Shown: positions 1 through 10,600 of the stretch, in pieces
Layout: every line of letters begins with the position of its first letter
Position numbering within the stretch: position 1 is the stretch's first letter
Position numbers and translations under genes: made by a program
Origin: Holophagaceae bacterium
Lineage (GTDB): Bacteria > Acidobacteriota > Holophagae > Holophagales > Holophagaceae
Length of the DNA stretch: 50,441 nt
Direction: 5' to 3'
Assembly (NCBI GenBank): GCA_025358435.1
Contig: JANYJQ010000081.1
Coordinates: 1 to 50,441, forward strand
The notes under the pieces: generated by a model
Databases searched by the model: none
Seen by the model: the letters and a program-made list of their open reading frames with translations, nothing else
What the model was told of the DNA's origin: nothing

Positions 1-474
1 CAGACTTTTCGCCTTGTCCTCGCTCACGCCCCGGTGGCGCAAGAAGGCCATGGCCATGGCGTAGTGGTTGTCCCCATCCTTGGCCAGAACAGGTTTCGGC
101 AGCAGGGCGCGAAGGCCATCGACCCTTTTGTTGAGCTCGCCGATCTCCTGGTCCTTGTCGAGGATCGCCTGGAGGAGATAGCCGGTGCCAGTGCCTTTTT
201 CGGCCTTGAGCCGGGCTTCCAGCAGAGCCTTCTGGTCAGGTGTCAACTGCATGGTTTCGGGATTGGGCTTCACATCCTTGATGCCAGCCTGGGCCAACTG
301 CTGTTGCTGCTGCTGGCCCGCCTGCTGGGCCTGGGTCTGAACTGCCTGGGCCTGTTCGGCTTTCTGGGCCATGTCCTTGACTTGCGCGTCCTGCTTTCCG
401 CAGGCCAAGACCAGCGCCATGACTGCGGTTGCGAGGATCATCCGGATCCTGGGATTAAGGGTGGTTGGTTTCAT
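1..474 (-). CDS. Putative lipoprotein, coiled-coil/Gln-rich (partial, runs off the window edge); paralogue of 45635..46807
   Basis: Own reverse-strand translation MKPTTLNPRIRMILATAVMALVLACGKQDAQVKDMAQKAEQ...KPNPETMQLTPDQKALLEARLKAEKG...; lipobox VLAC; not in the ORF track because it is open at the edge. Confidence 0.8.
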   Translation of the reverse strand, partial: MKPTTLNPRIRMILATAVMALVLACGKQDAQVKDMAQKAEQAQAVQTQAQQAGQQQQQQLAQAGIKDVKPNPETMQLTPDQKALLEARLKAEKGTGTGYLLQAILDKDQEIGELNKRVDGLRALLPKPVLAKDGDNHYAMAMAFLRHRGVSEDKAKSL

Positions 475-660
475 GGAATCTCCAAAAAAGGTGGGGGTGG
501 CTTGAACACTTTCAAGTATGTCCATTGTCCTACATCGCACCGGAATTACAGCAAAAAGCCCTGCTTTGGCCGGATCAGTGGATCAAATGCATGGGCGAAC
601 TGAATGGAAAGATCGCTCTGACAAGCCCATGACAAGGCGCATTGCCACTGGCCCCACGGG

Positions 661-1179
661 TCAAGCCAAGTGGAACTCGAAGATGATGCGGAAATCCGAA
701 GGCACAGCGCGGCCATTCTCACGGGCCGGAGTGAACTTCCAGCTTCTGGCTGCCTTAAGGGCTTCATTTCTGAGCATGGCATTTCCGCTCATGACCGTGG
801 CTTGAATGGGATGCCCCTTCGCATCCAACCGAAGTCCCACTTCGACGTTTCCTTGCGTCCGCGTGGCCTTTGCAATCCGCGGATACTCGGGCTTCACTTC
901 CTCCAAGGCCGATGCAGATGCGAAACTGTAGGCCGGAATGATCTTGGCACGGACCGCCTGGGGAGTCTTTTGCAGAGAGGAAGCGGGCTCAGGAGCTGTT
1001 TTCCAGAAGACTGGAACTTCTGTCGGGAGGAAAACCTCTGCCTGGTCGCTTACTCGGGTGCGTTCCCTTTCAACCAGGATGAGGCCTACACACGTGAACC
1101 CCGCCAAAGCGAGCAGGGCAGGAATTGTGAACGTTGGGACAGGTCTGGAACGTTTTGGCGCGTTTGGCGGGTGGCTCAT
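661..1179 (-). CDS. TonB family C-terminal domain protein (energy transducer-like)
   Basis: Single N-terminal TM; C-terminal YPRIAKATRTQGNVEVGLRLDAKGHPIQATVMSGNAMLRNEALKAARSWKFTPARENG is TonB_C-like; SD GGAG before ATG at 1179. Confidence 0.8.
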   Translation of the reverse strand: MSHPPNAPKRSRPVPTFTIPALLALAGFTCVGLILVERERTRVSDQAEVFLPTEVPVFWKTAPEPASSLQKTPQAVRAKIIPAYSFASASALEEVKPEYPRIAKATRTQGNVEVGLRLDAKGHPIQATVMSGNAMLRNEALKAARSWKFTPARENGRAVPSDFRIIFEFHLA

Positions 1180-1489
1180 GGAGCGCTCCTTTTCAACTTG
1201 GTGGGATAACAAGCAGCCCTTGAACGTCTGGAGAGCTCGATTCCGGCCTGAGTTGAAAAAGGCGGGAGCTTTCAATGATGCGTTCCCTAGATGCATCATG
1301 CCGCGGCGGCTCTGCGTCAAGCCATGGTCCGGTGTATTTACTTCAGTGTGATGCTTCAGTTCTTTTGCCATGTGAACGTCATGGCATTTTCCCGGAATAA
1401 GCCTCCCTCAGGCACTTGCCGTTGATTCGCGATCTACGCGGGGAAGCGTGGCCCCGCAGGACCCGATAGACTTGGAGGCAGGAGCAGCC

Positions 1490-2848
1490 ATGTCCAAAAC
1501 CATCCGCATCGCCAATGGCCAGGGATTCTGGGGAGATAGCATCGACGCGCCGGTGAGGCTGGTGGAATACGGCAAGATCGATTACTTGACCCTGGACTAT
1601 CTGGCCGAAGTCACGCTTTCCATCATGCAAAAACAGAAACGCAAGAACCCGAGCCTGGGCTACGCCACGGATTTCGTGGATCTCATGGCGCGCACGCTGC
1701 CGATGATCAAGCAGAAGGGCATCCGCGTCATCGCCAATGCGGGCGGTGTGAATCCTGAAGCCTGTCGCGCGGCGATTATGGAAGTCGCGAAAAAACTCGG
1801 AGTCACCGGCCTTAGGATCGCCACGGTCACAGGCGATGACGTGCTGGACCGGCTGGACGAATTCAAAGCGAAGGGATTGAAACTCGCCAACATGGACACG
1901 GGCGAAGGGCTCTTCGACGCTGAACGGGACATTATCAGCGCCAACGTCTACTTGCAGACCCAGGGCATGGTGGATGCCCTGGCCACCGGCGCGGACATCG
2001 TGCTGACCGGCCGCTGCACGGATCCTGGACTGACGCTGGCACCGTTGATCCATGAATTCGGCTGGGCCGCGGACGACTGGAACCGTCTCGCCGCAGGCAC
2101 CATCGCAGGGCACATCCTGGAATGCGGCGCCCAGGCCACCGGCGGGAATTTCACGCGGTGGTGGGAAATCCCGGATTTATGGAAAGTGGGCTACCCCATC
2201 GCTGAAGTCAGCGAGGATGGCACCTTCATCGTGACCAAGCCCGAAGGCAGCGGCGGCATGGTCACGGTGGACACCGTGAGTGAACAGCTGGTTTACGAAA
2301 TGGGTGACCCCAAGGCCTACATCACCCCAGATGTCGTGGCTGATTTTTCGAGCATCCAACTTCGCCAGGCAGGTCCCGATCGTGTGGCCGTGAGCGGCAT
2401 CAAGGGTGGCCCCCGCACGCCTTTCCTTAAGGTGAGCGGTGCGTACCTCAAGGGCTACAAAGCCACGGGCCAGCTGACCTTGTGCGGGCCGAAAGCCCTG
2501 GAAAAGGCGAAACTTTGCGCTGACATCGTCTGGAAGCGTCTCGAGGCCGCGGGCTGCGTGTATGAATACACCGATGCCGAATACCTCGGCAGCTCCACCG
2601 TTCACAAGGGCATCGCCTTCGAACCGTCCGAGCCCTCGGAAATTGTGCTGCGGCTCAGCGTGAAGGATGGTGACAAAAAGAAAGTGGAGCGCTTCGGCCG
2701 CGAACTTGCACCCTTGGTGACCGCCGGGCCCGCAGGCGTGACCGGCTTTGCTGGAGGCCGCCCCAAGGCCGCGGAAATCGTCGCCTACTGGCCGGCGTTG
2801 ATCCCCCGCGAGGAGATCATTTGGAAGGTGAGCGCGGAGGAGGTTTAA
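1490..2848 (+). CDS. Acyclic terpene utilization AtuA-like / DUF1446 family protein
   Basis: MSKTIRIANGQGFWGDSIDAPVRLVE...ANAGGVNPEACRAAI... typical DUF1446/AtuA N-terminus; start moved to the ATG after GGAGCA. Confidence 0.8.
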   Translation: MSKTIRIANGQGFWGDSIDAPVRLVEYGKIDYLTLDYLAEVTLSIMQKQKRKNPSLGYATDFVDLMARTLPMIKQKGIRVIANAGGVNPEACRAAIMEVAKKLGVTGLRIATVTGDDVLDRLDEFKAKGLKLANMDTGEGLFDAERDIISANVYLQTQGMVDALATGADIVLTGRCTDPGLTLAPLIHEFGWAADDWNRLAAGTIAGHILECGAQATGGNFTRWWEIPDLWKVGYPIAEVSEDGTFIVTKPEGSGGMVTVDTVSEQLVYEMGDPKAYITPDVVADFSSIQLRQAGPDRVAVSGIKGGPRTPFLKVSGAYLKGYKATGQLTLCGPKALEKAKLCADIVWKRLEAAGCVYEYTDAEYLGSSTVHKGIAFEPSEPSEIVLRLSVKDGDKKKVERFGRELAPLVTAGPAGVTGFAGGRPKAAEIVAYWPALIPREEIIWKVSAEEV

Positions 2849-2855
2849 TCAAGCC

Positions 2856-3422
2856 TCATGGCTGCCCGGATTCCCCATCGCGTTCAGCCATGACTTTCGC
2901 TTCGCAGTCTGGGCAGATGCCATGGGTGAAACTGGCGCGGCTGCGGGCCTCGATATAAGATTCCAGCTGGCCCCAGTAGCCCTTGTCATCCCGTATCTTG
3001 TGACACCAGGCGCAAACCGGCAGGAGCCCTTTCAATTCGCCGACTTCCTCCAGAGCCTGGCTGAGCTCCATGTTCAAAGCGCGTTGGCGGGCCATGGCCA
3101 CCCTCAGGCCACCCACTATGGCCGCCACCAGCAAATACACCAGGGCATGCACCAGGAATTCCCATACCGCATAGAAGGCGTTGAGATGGATATGGCCTCC
3201 CAAATGATCCACGACGCTCCAGACGATGGTGTTGACCAGCGCCAAAGCCACCGCCCAGCGCCAGCCTGCCATCCAGGCCGCGAGCAGGACAGGCAGGATG
3301 TAGAAGGCCGAGAATTCCAACTCCAGCCCTGTGATGTAGTCCACCCAAGCCACCAGCAGCGTGGCGGCCAAGCTTGCGGCCACGCCGGCTTTCGGCGACA
3401 GGGAAGCCTCTGTCATCCACAC
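2856..3422 (-). CDS. Integral membrane protein with C-terminal two-Cys-pair motif (CAWCHKIRDDKGYWGQLESYI...GICPDC)
   Basis: Several TM helices followed by a motif commonly seen at the end of PAS/membrane sensor proteins. Confidence 0.6.
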   Translation of the reverse strand: MWMTEASLSPKAGVAASLAATLLVAWVDYITGLELEFSAFYILPVLLAAWMAGWRWAVALALVNTIVWSVVDHLGGHIHLNAFYAVWEFLVHALVYLLVAAIVGGLRVAMARQRALNMELSQALEEVGELKGLLPVCAWCHKIRDDKGYWGQLESYIEARSRASFTHGICPDCEAKVMAERDGESGQP

Positions 3423-3468
3423 CTCAGGTTAGAAATTGGATGCCAGGTGCGTGCCGATAGTTGAAGAA

Positions 3469-4173
3469 TTATTTTAATAATTCCGCGACCAGCTCCGGCA
3501 CCCGCTCGGTGGCGGTGCCCTGGCGCTGCTCATCAAACCGTGAACCCGCGATGGCAAATTCAAGATTGATCTCGATTGTGCGTGCTCCCGCCGGGACTGC
3601 GTTCACGAAGCCCGCCGCGGGGTAGACAGTGCCGGAGGTGCCGATGGCAATGAAGAGGCCGCATCCTTCCAGGGCAGTGAAAATCCTGTCCATCTCCAAG
3701 GGCATTTCGCCGAACCATACAATATGCGGTCTAAGCTGACCCAGCTGGCCGCACCGGGGGCAGCGGCTCTCAGGCAGGATGTCCTTGACCCAAACGGAGA
3801 CAGCCCCGCACTCCAGACAGCGGGCCTTCAGCAGTTCGCCATGCATGGGCAGGAGGGATCGGGAGCCCGCCCGTGCGTGGAGGTCGTCCACGTTCTGGGT
3901 GACCAGGAGCAACGGGCCGGACCAGTGGTTTTCCAGTTGGACCAGGGCATGATGCGCCGCGTTGGGCGACACGTCCTTTAGCTTGCGTCGGCGCTCATTG
4001 TAAAAGCGTTGAACCAGCGCGGGATTGCGCTGGAAGGCTTCGGGCGTGGCGACATCCTCCATCCGATGCTGCTCCCAGAGGCCTCCGTTGTCCCGGAAAG
4101 TGGGTAAGCCGCTTTCGGCGGAGATGCCGGCTCCGGTAAGGATGACGATGGAGGGTTTGGAATCGAATCCCAT
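3469..4173 (-). CDS. cobB: NAD-dependent protein deacylase (sirtuin)
   Basis: GAGISAESGLPTFRDNGGLW, TQNVDDLHARAG, MHGEL, Zn Cys pairs CLEC/CPRC, PHIVWFGE. Confidence 0.93.
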   Translation of the reverse strand: MGFDSKPSIVILTGAGISAESGLPTFRDNGGLWEQHRMEDVATPEAFQRNPALVQRFYNERRRKLKDVSPNAAHHALVQLENHWSGPLLLVTQNVDDLHARAGSRSLLPMHGELLKARCLECGAVSVWVKDILPESRCPRCGQLGQLRPHIVWFGEMPLEMDRIFTALEGCGLFIAIGTSGTVYPAAGFVNAVPAGARTIEINLEFAIAGSRFDEQRQGTATERVPELVAELLK

Positions 4174-4263
4174 GGGCGCCCCAGCAAGATCAGGCCTTCA
4201 TTAAACCAGAAGCCCGGGACCCGGCTCTCTGTTAGAAGGACACCACGTGGAAGGAAGCGCATC

Positions 4264-4344
4264 ATGTCACGGAGAACTGAAACCATCCTGCGGATCCTGG
4301 CAGCCCTGGCCGCGGCGGTGCTGATGTTGCCGTTGCTGGTGTGA
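4264..4344 (+). CDS. Putative 26-aa hydrophobic small protein MSRRTETILRILAALAAAVLMLPLLV
   Basis: ATG preceded by purine-rich GGAAGGAAG; one continuous hydrophobic segment after MSRRTE. Confidence 0.35.
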   Translation: MSRRTETILRILAALAAAVLMLPLLV

Positions 4345-4461
4345 AAGATCTGACCGGCCTGAATTCGGGCGTTGAAGGAAACCCATAGGGCCCCTGGCGC
4401 ATTCAAGTGAGGCCGCCGTGCTAAATTGGTAGCTCGGCCTGTCCACCCGCCTTGAGGTTCC

Positions 4462-4887
4462 ATGCGCCTTTTCCCAACTCCAGCACGCACCACGGTCCCA
4501 GGTCGCCAGCGGGGCTTCACGCTCATGGAACTGCTGGTGGTGATGACCATAATCGCTTTGCTCTCGACGGTCGGCATCGTGGGCTATCGGCACAGCACCA
4601 AGCTCAGCAAGGAATCGGTCCTGAAAGAAAACCTCTTCCAGATCCGCCATGCGCTGGAGCAGTACCACGCGGACCGCAGCCGCTACCCCACTTCGTTGGC
4701 TCAATTGAGAGATAAGGGCTACGTGCGGGAGATCCCCAAGGATCCAATGACCAATTCCTCCGAGACTTGGCGTACGGAAATGGAAGCCGCCGACCCGGAC
4801 TCGCCGGAAGCTGAAACTGGCATCTGGAATATCCGCAGCGGGAGTCAGGACATCAGCGAGGACCAGGTCCCGTACAGCGATTGGTGA
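4462..4887 (+). CDS. Prepilin-type N-terminal methylation protein (type II secretion/pilin-like, GspG-like)
   Basis: RQRGFTLMELLVVMTIIALLSTVGIVGY prepilin motif; LKENLFQIRHALEQYHADRSRYPTSLAQL is GspG-like. Confidence 0.88.
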   Translation: MRLFPTPARTTVPGRQRGFTLMELLVVMTIIALLSTVGIVGYRHSTKLSKESVLKENLFQIRHALEQYHADRSRYPTSLAQLRDKGYVREIPKDPMTNSSETWRTEMEAADPDSPEAETGIWNIRSGSQDISEDQVPYSDW

Positions 4888-4890
4888 ACG

Positions 4891-5543
4891 GTGGCCGATC
4901 TTGATTCCCGTCAGGGCCATCGCTATGACAGCCCGGAGATCCTGGCCTACCTGAATGACCTCCATGCAGGTCACGATGCGGCACTGGCTTCGGCTTTCGC
5001 CGCGCCGGAAAAGCAGGGCCTCCCCGCCATCCAGCTCGGCATGAGCGAAGGCAAGCTGCTCACCCTACTGTTGCGTCTCGTGGGCGCGAGGAAGGTCGTG
5101 GATTTGGCACCCTGGCGGGTTACTCCGCCATCCGGATGGCTCATTCCCTTCCGGCAGACGGCCATCTTTGGACCCTGGAACTGGAAGAAAAACATGCTTC
5201 GGTGGCCAGGGAGAACCTGGCGCAGGCGGGCCTTTCCGATCGGGTGGAAGTGCTGGTTGGACCAGCTCTGGAATCACTGCCTGGGCTGGAATCACACGGA
5301 CCCTTCGATGCCGTGTTTCTCGATGCGGACAAGGGCCGGTATGACCAATATGGGCGTTGGGCGGCCATCAACTTGCGGCCTGGCGGACTCCTTTTGGTGG
5401 ATAATGCCTATTATTTTGGACAACTCATGGATCAGAGCCCGGAGGCAGCCGCCGTTCGCCGCTGCCACGAAGAAGCAGTCCAGGCCTTTGACACGGTCTG
5501 CATTCCTACTCCCGATGGACTCCTGCTCGGGATCAAGAAATGA
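4891..5543 (+). pseudogene. Class I SAM-dependent O-methyltransferase, apparent single-base frameshift near 5105-5108
   Basis: Frame 1 gives ...KLLTLLLRLVGARKVVDL and the downstream frame gives TLAGYSAIRMAHSLPADGHLWTLELEEKHA...FDAVFLDADKGRY...LLLVDNAYY. One extra G in TTGGCACCC would restore VVDLGTLAGYSAIRMA. Confidence 0.8.
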
Positions 5544-5917
5544 ATCTGAATCTTGACCTTCTTGACGGCGCTTACGCCGTGGTCCGGCTGGACCCAGATG
5601 AATCCGTGCCCGCCTGGGCACGGGGCGGGGCGCTCTGGTCCATCACCCAGACGCCTGAAGAACTTTCGATCCTGTGTGCTTCAGAGCGCGTGCCACCGGG
5701 CTTCCGTACTGAAGGCCCCTTCAGGGCGCTGAAGGTGCGTGGTCCGCTGGACATGGCCTTGACCGGCGTGCTGACCTCCATCGCAGACCCATTGGCCAAT
5801 GCGAGCCTAAGCATTTTCGCGCTCTCGACTTTCGACACCGACTATGTGCTGGTGCGCGAGTCGGCATTGGAGGCCGCCATCCGGACGCTCCGGCTCGCCG
5901 GTCATCAGGTCGAATGA
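5540..5917 (+). CDS. ACT domain-containing protein
   Basis: WSITQTPEELSILCASERVP...FRALKVRGPLDMALTGVLTSIADPLANASLSIFALSTFDTDYVLV. Confidence 0.8.
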   Translation: MNLNLDLLDGAYAVVRLDPDESVPAWARGGALWSITQTPEELSILCASERVPPGFRTEGPFRALKVRGPLDMALTGVLTSIADPLANASLSIFALSTFDTDYVLVRESALEAAIRTLRLAGHQVE

Positions 5918-5932
5918 GCTAAACTTCAACCT

Positions 5933-6460
5933 ATGGAAAAGACACTCCGCCGACTTGATAACGCCTCATTGGTCCTGCTGCTGCTTTGGCTTGGGATGGC
6001 GCTGGGCTTTGCGGCGCTCATGGCTCCTGCCCTGTTTTCCATCCTGCCCTCCAAGGATCTGGCGGGGCGACTGGCAGGCCTCATGGTTGAACGGCTGGAT
6101 ATCTCAGCGTGGGTCGCTTTCGGCGGTGCGCTTTGCCTGAGCTACGGCGGGCGCTGGCTGAATGAGATCCACGATTCCACCGCCATCGGGCCACTGCGGC
6201 TTTGGAGCGCTGCGGTCCTGGCAGCCCTGCTCTTCACGTTCTCCAGCACTTTCCTGGCCACGCCCAGACTGCATGAACTGAGAACCCAGATGAACGCGCC
6301 GGTGGAATCCTTGCCCAAGGATGATGCGCGGGTCCTGAGCTACCGCAAGACCCACGGCCTCTCCACGCAATTCTTTTTCATCCGCGTGATCCTGGCCGCT
6401 GTCCTGGTATGGGGCTTAGGCAGCCTTCCGAAAGCGAAGCAATCTGAAGGTGAGAGTTAA
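5933..6460 (+). CDS. DUF4149-like integral membrane protein
   Basis: Four predicted TM segments; LVLLLLWLGMALGFAALMAPALFSILPSKDLAGRLAG pattern. Confidence 0.65.
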   Translation: MEKTLRRLDNASLVLLLLWLGMALGFAALMAPALFSILPSKDLAGRLAGLMVERLDISAWVAFGGALCLSYGGRWLNEIHDSTAIGPLRLWSAAVLAALLFTFSSTFLATPRLHELRTQMNAPVESLPKDDARVLSYRKTHGLSTQFFFIRVILAAVLVWGLGSLPKAKQSEGES

Positions 6461-6500
6461 GAGTCAAGAGTTGAGAGTCGAGGGCCGAGAGGCATGAGGG
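6452..6500. repeat. Degenerate heptamer tandem repeat (period 7)
   Basis: GAGAGTT AAGAGTC AAGAGTT GAGAGTC GAGGGCC GAGAGGC ATGAGGG, overlapping the stop codon of the preceding CDS. Confidence 0.8.
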
Positions 6501-6519
6501 ACTGGAACCGCTCCACTGG

Positions 6520-7644
6520 CTAGTTCATCACCCGCACCAGTGTTCCTTCCTGCAATTCAAGACCGGGATTCAGGACCACCCTATCACCTTCCTTTACGCC
6601 ACCCAGCACGCGCACGCGCTGCCGTTCTTCATCGCCCAGGGCCAGAGGAACGAGATGGGTTTTCTGATCTGCATTCACCACTACCGCGAAGGGACGGCCA
6701 TTTTGTTGTGTTATGGCTTCAACCGGGATCTCCAGCCGTGAGGTGGCCGTTACCTTAAACTCCACCTGAACGGACCCTCCCGCCAGAAAGGCGCGGTCAT
6801 GGTTGTCCAGGTCAACTTCGGCCAGCAAAGTCCGCGTGCGTGGATCGAGCCCGCCATTCACGCGGCTGATGCGGGCTTGGCGCACCATATCGGGCCGCTC
6901 ACCCGCGCGAACCGTGACCGACGCGCCGACAGCGACCTGGGATGCCATGGTCTGATCGAGATAGATGGTGACGCGCAGACGATCCACCTGGGCCACGGTG
7001 ACCAGAGGAAGCGCAGCGGACGCGCTGTTGGAGGCGTTCTGCACGAGCGCGCCGGGATCGGCGAAGCGCTGGGTGACGACGCCATTGAAGGGAGCCTTCA
7101 CCACTTGGTAAGCCTTGAGCGCGCCGGAAGACTCCAGTTTGGCGTCGGCCATCCGCGCGTCGGCCAAGGCCTGTTCCATATCGCGTTCGGAGAGGAGTTG
7201 CTGCTTGCCCAGCGACTCGGCCCGCTGCGCGTTGCGGCGCTTATTGTCCGCATCGGCTTTCAGCGCCTGGAAATCCTGATCGGTCTCTGGCGATTCGATC
7301 ACCGCGATCACCTGGCCAGTGGAAACAGCGCTGCCCTTGTCCACGTTGATCTGCCGCAGGAATCCGCTGAGCTTGGCGTAGAGGGTCGTGGATAGATAAG
7401 GCAGGGCCTCACCTTGCACTGAATAGGTGCGCTCGCCACCGCCCTGTCCGATGCGGGCCACCCGCACGATCGGACCTTTGTCGAGCTCGGCTCGCCGAGT
7501 TTCGGAATCACGGCGCTGGTTCCATTTCTTGACACCCACCAAGGCACCCACGCCCAGGGCCGCGAGTAGCAGAAGCAGAATCCCGCCTGTCACGAATCTG
7601 CCTGTGGACGGCGGTTGCTCCGGGACCTGGAGTTGTTCGGTCAT
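6520..7644 (-). CDS. Efflux RND transporter periplasmic adaptor subunit
   Basis: N-terminal TM; YAKLSGFLRQINVDKGSAVSTGQVIAVIESPE lipoyl/HlyD motif; VKAPFNGVVTQRFADPGALVQ. Confidence 0.92.
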   Translation of the reverse strand: MTEQLQVPEQPPSTGRFVTGGILLLLLAALGVGALVGVKKWNQRRDSETRRAELDKGPIVRVARIGQGGGERTYSVQGEALPYLSTTLYAKLSGFLRQINVDKGSAVSTGQVIAVIESPETDQDFQALKADADNKRRNAQRAESLGKQQLLSERDMEQALADARMADAKLESSGALKAYQVVKAPFNGVVTQRFADPGALVQNASNSASAALPLVTVAQVDRLRVTIYLDQTMASQVAVGASVTVRAGERPDMVRQARISRVNGGLDPRTRTLLAEVDLDNHDRAFLAGGSVQVEFKVTATSRLEIPVEAITQQNGRPFAVVVNADQKTHLVPLALGDEERQRVRVLGGVKEGDRVVLNPGLELQEGTLVRVMN

Positions 7645-10600
7645 GCCTCGCTCCCTTGTTGTTCAGCCTGGAATTTGTCTTCCAGAAGATGAGCCGTCGG
7701 CGGCTTGTGCCGCAGCAGGCTGTAGACCACCGGAACGATGAAAAGCGTGGTCACCGTCGCGAAGAGCAGCCCCCCGATCACAGCGCGGCCCAATGGCGCG
7801 TTCTGGCTGCCGGCCTCGCCCAGCGCGAGCGCCATGGGGATCATGCCGATGATCATGGCCAGCGCCGTCATGATCACCGGGCGGAGGCGCGTCGTACCCG
7901 CCAGCAGGGCCGCTTCTACCGCGTCGATGCGGCCGTCTACAGCGCGCACGTCGTTGGCGAAGCTCACCAGCAGGATGGAGTTCGAAACGGCGATGCCCAC
8001 CGCCATGATGGAACCCATCAAGGATTCCACGTTGATGGTGGTGCCCGTGAGGGCCAGCACCCACAGGATGCCCACCAGCGCTCCCGGCACCGCGGCCATG
8101 ATGATGAAAGGGTCCAGCCAGCTCTGGAAAAGCACCACCATCAACAGGTAGACCAGCGCGATGGCGATGATCAGGCCGCCGCCCAGGCTTGTGAAACTGG
8201 TCTGCATGACCTCGTACTGGCCCCGGATCCTAACCTTCTGGCCCGGCTGGAGTTTCAGGTTCTTGATGCCCCTCTGGATATCCCGGACCACACTGCCCAG
8301 ATCCCGGCCGTCCACGTTGGCCATGACATCCACCACCCGCTGCACGGTGTAGTGGCTGATCTCGATCGGGCTCGTGGTGCGCGCAAGGGTCGCAAAATTG
8401 GAAAGGGGTTGGAAGGCTGCCTGGGCCGTGGGAGCTGCACTGCGGGCCTGGTCGGGTTGCAGCAAGGCGGCACCGCCGGAAATTCCAAAGGGAGTTGCCA
8501 TCAGGGTGGCCGGCGAGTCCATCAACCGGTCGGGCGCTTTCACGTTCACCGAGTACTGCACTCCGTTCACAGGATTGAGAAAGAAGGAGGGGGCCAACTG
8601 GCCGTTGCCGGAAAGATTGACCAGCAGTCCGTTGGCCACGTCGCGCTGGGACAGTCCCACTCTGGCGGCCCGTTCCCGGTCCACATCCACCCTCACCGCC
8701 GGCGCATCGGCGACCTGCTTGATGCGCACGTCCACCACGCCGGGAATGGCCTTGAGCCCATCCTTCAGGGCCCGCGCCGTGGTATAGCCGTTTTGCAGGT
8801 TCGCACCCTCGATCTGCACGTCGATGGGCGCGGGAACACCGAAATTCAGCACCTGGCTCACGATGTCCGCGGGTTGGAAATAGAAGCCCACCCCAGGGAA
8901 TTTGAGCGGCAGCGCTTCGCGCAGCTCGCGCATGTAGCGGCTGGTGGGGCCGTGTTCAGGATTCAATGAAACAAAGAGGTCCCCATCCTGGCTGCTCACA
9001 TTGTCGGAAGGGATGAAGGCCATGTTGTAGGAGACGGGCACGCCCATATTGGCGTTGACCGAGGCCAGTTCATGCTTGGGAATCACGCGCCGGATCTCGT
9101 CTTCCACTGATGCGATGATCCGCTCGGTCTCCTCCAGGCGGGTGCCCGCCGGGGCCCGAACATGGAGCTTCATCAGCCCCACGTCCACGGTTGGGAAGAA
9201 GTCCTGGCCGATGCTGAACAGCAGGCCCAGGCTGATGACGAAGAAGATGTTGGCGCCCCACATCACGGCCTTGCGGTGGTGCAGCACCCGGTCCAACACA
9301 CGCCCATAGGCCATCTGGAAACGGCCGAGCCAGTCTTCCCGCCATTTATTGAAGCGCCCGCCTAAAGTGGCTTTTGGATCCTGCTGTTGCTCCTCCTCCT
9401 CGTGGATCTGCTTGCCCATGAGCATCCGCGAAAGAGTAGGTACGAGGGTCCTGGATAGCACATACGAGGCGAGCATGGAAAACACCACCGCCATGGCCAG
9501 CGGTGTGAACAGATATTTCGACGGACCGAAAAGCAGCACCACCGGGAAGAACACGATGCAGATGGCCAGGGTCGCCACGATGGCGGGGGTGGCGATCTGA
9601 CGCGCGCCGTCCAGAATGGCCACGGTCAACGGCTTGCCCATGGCCGCATTCCGGTGGATGTTCTCCACCTCCACGGTGGCGTCGTCCACCAGCATGCCGA
9701 TGGCCAGGCTGAGGCCTCCCAGCGTCATGATATTCAAGGTCTGACCCATGATCTTCAGGCCGATGAGGCCGCACAGGATGGCCAGGGGGATCGAAGTGCA
9801 CACCACCGCCATACTGCGCCAGGAGCCCAGGAAGAAGAGGATCATCAGCGACACCAGCAGGGAAGAGATGAGGGCTTCGCCCACCACGCCCTTGATGGCG
9901 GCCCTGACGAAATGGCTCTGATCGAAATCGAATTTCAGCTCCATGCCGTTGGGTGCAGCCGCCTGGATGGCCGGTAGCGCCTCCTTGGCGGCATCAACGA
10001 CGGCGAGTGTGGAGGCGTCGGATTTTTTCAGGATGGCCAGGTAGGTCGCGCGATGGCCGTTGACCCGCACGATGTTGGTCTGGTCGGCGAACCCATCGTA
10101 GGTTCGCGCCACATCCCCCAGCAGAACCGGCGCGCCACCGACCACTTTGATCGGGATACGGTCGAACTGTTCGACGGACCCGATATTGGAATTGGTGAGC
10201 ACCGCCACTTCGCGGCCACCCATTTTGGCGATGCCCGCGGGCGTGATCACGTTCTCGGCGGACAAGGCAGTCACCACATCCGCCGGACTCAAACCCCGGG
10301 CGGCGAGCTTGGCCGGGTCGATGTCTACGCTGACCTGGCGGAATTTCCCGCCGAAGGGCGCAGGCGTGGAGAGGCCGGGAATGGTAAACAGGCGCACCCG
10401 GATGAAGTTGATGGCGTAGTCGGCCAGCTGCTGCTCGGGCAGGGTTTCGCTCTGCGCCGTGAGCTGCACCACGGGAACATTGGAGGCGTTGAACTGGATC
10501 ACGGAAGGGGCCGTCATGCCCGGCGGCATGATTCTCAAGATGCTCGCGTTCACCGAGGAGATCTGCGCGATCGCGCTGCCGATATCGGTGCCTGGCTGGA

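Noticed and set aside
4267-4974. 235-aa reverse ORF across the pilin-like gene
   Set aside because: Overlaps the prepilin gene with its clear GFTLMELLVV motif; likely not coding.
7656-8969. 437-aa + strand ORF opposite the RND permease
   Set aside because: Antisense shadow of a clearly recognisable RND gene; His/Gln/Arg-rich translation typical of out-of-frame GC-rich DNA.
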